Assembly: GCA_002898935.1 (NCBI GenBank)
Contig: BEII01000032.1
Coordinates: 1-9,893 of the forward strand
Length of the DNA: 9,893 nucleotides
Direction: 5' to 3'
Source of the DNA: a bacterium HR32
Lineage (GTDB): Bacteria > Sysuimicrobiota > Sysuimicrobiia > Sysuimicrobiales > Sysuimicrobiaceae
Shown here: piece after piece, positions 6,529 through 9,893 of the stretch
Layout: the number at the start of each line of letters is the position of its first letter
Position numbering within the stretch: the stretch's first letter is position 1
The notes under the pieces: model-generated
The model's database searches: none
What the model saw: the letters and a program-made list of their open reading frames with translations, nothing else
What the model was told of the DNA's origin: nothing
Position numbers and translations under genes: made by a program

Positions 6529-7439
6529 GCGCGCCGGAGCCTCTGTACGGCGTGTCGGTGTGGAGCACGCCGCACAACGACCTGTGGGACGACCTGGACC
6601 AGATCCAGAGGACGGGAGGCCGCGCCGTCGGCTTGTGGGAAGCGAAACTGCCCGAGGACGATGGGGCTGTGGCCGAACGGCTGCGGACCCTCGGACTCGT
6701 GGTGACGTCGGCGGCTCCTCGCATCTGGACGGTGTTCCCCGTCGCGTGGCGCAGTCGCGTGTCGTACCTCGACCTCTCCCACACCGCGCGGGATCCCTTC
6801 GCGCGGACGGAGACGATGTTGGCGAGCCTCCCGAGGCTCGCCCGGTTCGCCCCGCGGTGCCTGCTGGTGGCAACGGGCGACGCCTCGGCTCTGGACCGGG
6901 ACCACGCGGTGGACGTCCTGCGACGCGCCCTGGGTCGCGTCGCCGCGGCGGCGGCAGCGCTGGGCCTGCGGGTGGGACTCGAGCTCACGTCCGTGCGCCG
7001 GGGGTGCCCGTTCCGGGATCTCGACGACGTGGTCGCGTTCCTGGGCGGGCTGCCGCAGCGGAATGTGGACGTGGTGCTAGATGTCTTCCACAACGGCGCA
7101 GATCCGAAGCTCCGGGAGCAGGTTCGACGACACGTGCACCGGATCTGTGGGGTGCACGTGAACGACGTGCCGCTGGTCGAACGGGTGTGGTTCGACCGCG
7201 TCCTGCCCGGTCAGGGCCGCGGCCTTGCGGTGGAGGTGGTGGCGGCACTGGTGGAGTCGGGGTTCCGGGGGTGGTACGAACTGGAAGTGTTTTCCGATGA
7301 CGGTACGTTCGGTCAGGCGCTTCCCGACTCCCTATGGCGGATCCCCCACGAGGACCTGCTGCGGCGAGCCCACGAGGCTTTCCGTGAGACCTACCGGCGG
7401 GCCTGCGCCGTGGCCCTGGCTCGGGCGCAGCGGTCGTAG
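6525..7439 (+). CDS. Xylose isomerase-like TIM-barrel protein (sugar phosphate isomerase/epimerase family)
   Basis: This cytosolic enzyme of 304 residues belongs to the AP-endonuclease-2/IolE-type TIM-barrel superfamily, whose members isomerise, epimerise, dehydrate or cleave sugars and inositols using a divalent metal. Likely metal ligands are Glu153 in GLEL, Asp186 and His189 in VVLDVFHNG, His211 and Asp214 in VHVND, and Glu252 or Glu254 in YELEVFS. The family-typical LPGQGRG lies at 227-233. The GTG start at 6525-6527 overlaps the ATPase stop (GTGA), so translation is coupled. With the dehydrogenase and SDR upstream it makes a set usual for polyol or inositol catabolism. The same folds also appear in oxidoreductive glycoside cleavage systems. 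The exact reaction cannot be assigned. Confidence 0.88.
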   Translation: MSAPEPLYGVSVWSTPHNDLWDDLDQIQRTGGRAVGLWEAKLPEDDGAVAERLRTLGLVVTSAAPRIWTVFPVAWRSRVSYLDLSHTARDPFARTETMLASLPRLARFAPRCLLVATGDASALDRDHAVDVLRRALGRVAAAAAALGLRVGLELTSVRRGCPFRDLDDVVAFLGGLPQRNVDVVLDVFHNGADPKLREQVRRHVHRICGVHVNDVPLVERVWFDRVLPGQGRGLAVEVVAALVESGFRGWYELEVFSDDGTFGQALPDSLWRIPHEDLLRRAHEAFRETYRRACAVALARAQRS

Positions 7440-7440
7440 C

Positions 7441-7477
7441 CCTGTATCGGCGGCTACCGACAGGCCGCCCCGGGCGG
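7441..7477 (+). other. Two adjacent inverted repeats before the binding-protein gene
   Basis: Directly after the isomerase stop lies a bulged hairpin, CCTG-(TA)-TCGG / CCGA-CAGG (7441-7464, loop CGGCTA), followed at once by the near-continuous dyad CCGCCC-C-GGGCGG (7465-7477). No T-run follows. Such stem-loops between transporter genes often protect upstream mRNA or favour separate expression of the binding protein, which is needed in excess; that role here is inference. Confidence 0.35.
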
Positions 7478-7515
7478 GCGACCATCTGGGCGGAGACGGC
7501 GTCTGGAGGTGGGCC

Positions 7516-8570
7516 ATGGGTGGGTTCCGCACGCGGGCCGTGCTGTTGGTGGCGTTGCTGGCTGCCGCGCTCGGTGTGGTGGGGACGGGAGCGCTGAGCG
7601 CGCCCAGGGAGCGGGTGTCCTTCGGTACAGCCATCAGCGTCATGTCCACCCCGTACTACGTGATGGCGAACCGGGGCCTGCTGACCAAGCGGGGGCTTGA
7701 CGCGGACCTCCGGTTGTTCAACAGCGGGCAGGAGGTGGCCAAGGCTCTGGCCGCGGGGGACTTAACCTTCGGCGATTCCGCGGTGAACAACTTTCAGGCT
7801 GCGATCCAAGCCGGGTTAGACGTGGTCGGGTTCATGGTCCTCCCTATGGGCGAGGGGGGGTCGCGGAACAACGACCGGCCCTTGGCCATTGTGGCGAGCG
7901 GCGAGAGCGGAGTCCGAAAGCCGGAGGACTTGCGGGGCAAGACCGTGGGGCTTTCCCTGGGCGGGTCTGCAGAGCTGTACCTGCGGGCGGTGCTGGAGCG
8001 CGCGGGCCTATCCGCCGACCGCGATGTCCGCATGGTGCAGGTGCTGCCCACCAACGCCGTGCAGGCCTTGCGCAGCCGGCAGGTGGACGCCATCTCGGGA
8101 TGGGAACCGTTCCCCACGCAGATCCTCCGAGAGGTCCCGGGCAGCACGCTGGTGGTGCGGGGCGGGGGTTACTTCAACTACATCAGCTTCGCGTTGACCC
8201 GGCGGAGCACGTTCCAGAGCCGGCGCGACCTGGTGAAGAAGTACATCGAGGCGGCTGCGGAAGCTGCGTGGCTCGTGCGTCGGGACGCGCGGCAAGCGGC
8301 GCAGGCGGCCTCCACGTGGATGCCGGGGTTGGGCTGGATGTGCTCGTGGAGTCTCTGGGCAACGTACCCTTCGACCCGCGGATCACCGAGTACACGCGGA
8401 TCGCCTGGGACACCTCGTATCGGTTCTTGAGCCGGTACGGCCGCCTGAAGGGCCCGGTGCCCATGCAGGGATACGTGGACACCACGTTGTTGAACGAGGT
8501 GGTGCGGGAACACCCGGAGTGGTTCGCCGACCTCCAGCCGGCCCGGCTGTTGCAGCTGCGGATCCGCTGA
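7516..8570 (+). CDS. ABC substrate-binding protein, NMT1/SsuA-like, with apparent frameshift near 8325-8333
   Basis: This is the periplasmic or secreted binding protein of the importer, about 351 residues if intact. The ATG at 7516 follows GGAGG with 6-nt spacing. A Sec signal peptide is clear: basic MGGFRTR, hydrophobic core to residue 24, likely cleavage after ALSA (29). There is no lipobox Cys. The mature part has the family pattern: FGTAISVMSTPYYVMANRGL, GDLTFGDSAVNN, the PEDLRGKTVGLS segment, and DAISGWEPFPTQI. The starting frame runs into unrelated residues after WMPGL and stops at 8430. The expected C-terminus (DVLVESLGNVPFDPRITEY to LLQLRIR) continues in the -1 frame to TGA at 8568-8570. 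One missing G in GGGG (8325-8328) or GGG (8331-8333) explains this: either a sequencing error or a true inactivating mutation. Confidence 0.88.
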
Positions 8571-8601
8571 CCCGGAGTCCGGGCGGGGTTAGAATGACCG
8601 T
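8567..8601 (+). promoter_or_regulatory. Promoter of the Crp/Fnr gene, placed for a leaderless mRNA
   Basis: A -35-like CTGACC (8567-8572) and a good -10 TAGAAT (8590-8595) are separated by 17 nt. The ATG of the regulator starts 7 nt after the -10 box, which is where transcription normally begins, and no Shine-Dalgarno is at usable distance. A transcript starting on or next to the ATG is the simplest reading. The -35 overlaps the stop codon of the binding-protein gene. Confidence 0.6.
8571..8583. promoter_or_regulatory. Palindrome CCCGGAGTCCGGG in the promoter spacer (candidate operator)
   Basis: This is a perfect 6-1-6 inverted repeat lying between the -35 and -10 boxes of the regulator promoter. 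Binding there would block RNA polymerase, so an autoregulatory operator is plausible. It does not match the classical Crp (TGTGA-N6-TCACA) or Fnr (TTGAT-N4-ATCAA) sites. It may instead be a short hairpin at the end of the upstream gene. Confidence 0.35.
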
Positions 8602-9300
8602 ATGGCGCGGCGGAGGGTGGCGGCAAAGCGATGGCAGGCGCCGGACGACCTGACCTGTCCGGTTGTCGCGGAGGAGACGCGGATCGCGGAGGTCTGCGGC
8701 GACCTCTGCACCGTCCGGGACGTGGCTCGGGGGACGTGGATTTACCGACAGGGGGACGTGTCCCAGAGCTTCTACCAGCTGGTGGACGGCGGTGTGCAGA
8801 TTTACGTGGCGGACCCGGACGGCCGCGAGCAGGTGGTCACGTGGGTGGCGCCCGGCGGGCTGTTCGGCGAGGCGGCGTGCTTCGGCTGGATGGCGTACGC
8901 CACCAGCGCTGTGGCCACGGCGAGGTCGCGGGTGCGGGTGTTCCCCCGGGACGTGGTCCTGGAGCGGATCCGTGACCACCCGGACCTGGCCGTGGACCTG
9001 CTCCGAAGCCTGGCGCGCAAGATGCACCTGTTTGCGGTGCAGCTGGAGCGGGCCGCGTTCCGCAGCGCCTCCGAACGCCTCGCCCTCCTGCTGGAAGCCC
9101 TGGCGGCCCAATACGGCGAACCTGCCGCGGAATTCGGGGGCGTGCGCCTCCACCAGAGGATCACGCACGAAGAACTCGCGCGCATGATCGGCTCCACACG
9201 GGTCACCGTCACGCGTGAGATCGCGCGCCTCACCCAGGCCGGCCACGTGCGCCGCGACGCATCCGGGCGCTTGGTGTTGCTGCACCGCCGCGGCGCCTGA
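8602..9300 (+). CDS. Crp/Fnr-family transcriptional regulator
   Basis: This DNA-binding regulator of 232 residues has an N-terminal cyclic-nucleotide-type sensor beta-barrel (about 35-125, with RGTWIYRQGDVSQSFYQLVDGGVQI and GLFGEAACF). A long dimerisation helix follows (about 127-160), then a winged helix with ITHEELARMIGSTRVTVTREIARL as the helix-turn-helix. Only four cysteines occur: 19, 32, 36 and 93. Three sit in the N-terminal arm and one in the barrel, which invites an Fnr-like iron-sulfur or thiol redox role, though spacing differs from E. coli Fnr. The residues that bind cAMP in Crp are not clearly conserved. ATG 8602 lies 7 nt after a -10 box. It may control the upstream operon, but that is unproven; it has its own promoter. 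Confidence 0.92.
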   Translation: MARRRVAAKRWQAPDDLTCPVVAEETRIAEVCGDLCTVRDVARGTWIYRQGDVSQSFYQLVDGGVQIYVADPDGREQVVTWVAPGGLFGEAACFGWMAYATSAVATARSRVRVFPRDVVLERIRDHPDLAVDLLRSLARKMHLFAVQLERAAFRSASERLALLLEALAAQYGEPAAEFGGVRLHQRITHEELARMIGSTRVTVTREIARLTQAGHVRRDASGRLVLLHRRGA

Positions 9301-9305
9301 CCGCC

Positions 9306-9343
9306 GGGCGCCCCTCGGGTTTGCCTGACCGTCCGGGGCGCCC
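9306..9343 (+). terminator. Hairpin downstream of Crp/Fnr gene (possible terminator)
   Basis: GGGCGCCCC (9306-9314) pairs perfectly with GGGGCGCCC (9335-9343) across a 20-nt loop, starting 6 nt after the stop codon. The position suits transcription termination or 3'-end protection, but there is no T-rich tract, so intrinsic termination is uncertain. Confidence 0.4.
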
Positions 9344-9476
9344 GTGCAGACTGGAAGAGCGCCGGACACCGATAGGGCCGGAGAGCTCGACCAACCTCCG
9401 CCGGCGGGTCCCCGCCCCGACCGGCCACCTTGCTGCTCTCCCCTCCCGGTCTCGGGATGCAGGCCCTCCGCGACTG

Positions 9477-9557
9477 AGCCCTGTCCCGAAGGCCCTGGTC
9501 CCAGGGCTCTGTCCCCTAGGGGACAGAGCCCTGCCCTCAAAGTTCTGGGCCTGGGAC
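9477..9557. repeat. REP/BIME-like palindromic repeat with a perfect 32-bp palindrome
   Basis: The core (9502-9533) is a perfect palindrome whose left half is CAGGGCTCTGTCCCCT. A second hairpin, GCCCTGG-TC-CCAGGGC (9492-9507), shares part of its left arm. Outer arms GTCCC/GGCCC (9483-9495) and GGGCC/GGGAC (9547-9557) extend the symmetry imperfectly. The word AGCCCTG occurs at 9477 and 9527, and inverted at 9502. It lies 80 bases upstream of a REP-associated-type transposase gene, and such enzymes are known to act on REP palindromes of this kind. No second copy is in the window. Confidence 0.6.
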
Positions 9558-9612
9558 GACAAAGCCAGCCGGGTACGTCGTTCAGTCAGTGGGAAAACAT
9601 TGGGAGGGGAGC

Positions 9613-9893
9613 ATGCCCCGTCGGCTGAGGGGGGTCCTACCAGAGGGCGTGTACCACGTGGTCAGCCGAGGGAATCGGCGGGAAAGGCTTTTTCACACAC
9701 GGGATGCCTTCGAAGAGTACCTGAAGCTGCTCCGCGGGATGTGCGAACGCCACGACGTCGATGTGCTCGCGTATGTCCTGATGCCGAACCACGTTCACCT
9801 CCTGGTCAAGGCACCGGAGAACGTGTTGTCCGCATTCATGCGGGACCTGCACGGTCGGTTCGCTCAGTGGCACAACCGGCGCTACCACCTCAC
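9613..9893 (+). CDS. REP-associated / IS200-like Y1 (HUH) transposase, partial at right edge
   Basis: These are the first 93 residues of a single-stranded-DNA transposase of the Transposase_17 (Y1_Tnp) family; the gene runs off the window. Family hallmarks are GVYHVVSRGNRRERLF (12-27), the following helix DAFEEYLKLL, and YVLMPNHVHLLV (54-65), which holds the HUH metal-binding pair His60 and His62. The catalytic tyrosine is expected beyond the window, so activity cannot be judged. The ATG at 9613 follows GGGAGGGGA. Base composition looks less GC-rich and codon use more mixed than in the operon to the left, in keeping with a laterally moving gene. The palindromic repeat just upstream fits the domesticated REP-associated (RAYT) type better than a full insertion sequence, but the other end is not visible. 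Confidence 0.9.
   Translation, partial: MPRRLRGVLPEGVYHVVSRGNRRERLFHTRDAFEEYLKLLRGMCERHDVDVLAYVLMPNHVHLLVKAPENVLSAFMRDLHGRFAQWHNRRYHL

Larger units (their letters stand above)
9301..9612. other. 312-bp non-coding region before the transposase gene
   Basis: No convincing gene is present; short open frames here lack homology and overlap repeats. The region holds a hairpin right after the regulator (9306-9343), an unremarkable GC-rich middle (9344-9475), a compact palindromic repeat (9477-9557), and the ribosome binding site of the transposase, GGGAGGGGA (9602-9610). I see no good promoter for the transposase. Confidence 0.6.

Noticed and set aside
5957..7093. Minus-strand open frame of 378 codons opposite the ATPase tail and isomerase
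   Set aside because: Composition is dominated by R, P, S and A with no motif. The plus-strand frames have consistent codon bias and coupled starts.
7440..7515. Thiamine or FMN riboswitch before the binding-protein gene
   Set aside because: The gap is only 76 bases and shows none of the conserved core motifs; only simple hairpins are present.
8320..8345. Programmed ribosomal frameshift in the binding-protein gene
   Set aside because: There is no slippery heptamer of the usual kind, and the family has no known need for recoding; an indel is simpler.
9230..9628. Short open frames on both strands around the palindrome
   Set aside because: They arise from the repeat and GC-rich spacer, have no homology visible, and lack ribosome binding sites.

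Overview
This is a GC-rich bacterial window with many GTG starts, 4-nt start/stop overlaps and strong purine-rich ribosome binding sites. I cannot place it to a phylum from sequence alone. The composition and the apparently leaderless promoter at 8567-8601 would fit several high-GC lineages, such as Actinomycetota, Chloroflexota and Armatimonadota-like groups.

Left, minus strand (1-1575): a cytosine deaminase of the CodA type (295-1575) is followed, with a 14-nt overlap, by the start of an ABC importer permease that runs off the window (308 to beyond 1). Together they look like part of a pyrimidine or nucleobase-like uptake and salvage operon. A 133-bp divergent promoter region separates them from the main operon.

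Middle, plus strand (1709-8570): a dense operon encodes a Gfo/Idh/MocA dehydrogenase, a short-chain dehydrogenase, two different NitT/TauT-type ABC permeases, their ATPase, a TIM-barrel sugar isomerase/epimerase-like enzyme and a secreted NMT1/SsuA-type substrate-binding protein. The set implies import of a small organic compound followed by oxidation, reduction and isomerisation of a polyol or sugar-like moiety; the substrate is not identifiable. Two things stand out. The ATPase carries an extra 127 residues or so: a single hydrophobic segment and a small predicted extracytoplasmic domain. The binding-protein gene is broken by an apparent one-base frameshift near 8325-8333.

Right (8602-9893): a Crp/Fnr-family regulator follows, with a -35/-10 promoter placed for a leaderless transcript and a perfect palindrome between the two boxes. 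Next comes a 312-bp non-coding stretch with a hairpin and a perfect 32-bp palindrome, then the start of a Y1 (HUH) REP-associated/IS200-like transposase cut by the window edge. The palindrome is a plausible substrate of that transposase.

The strongest leads are the membrane-tailed ATPase, the palindrome-transposase pair, and the mismatch between the importer class and the sugar enzymes encoded with it.
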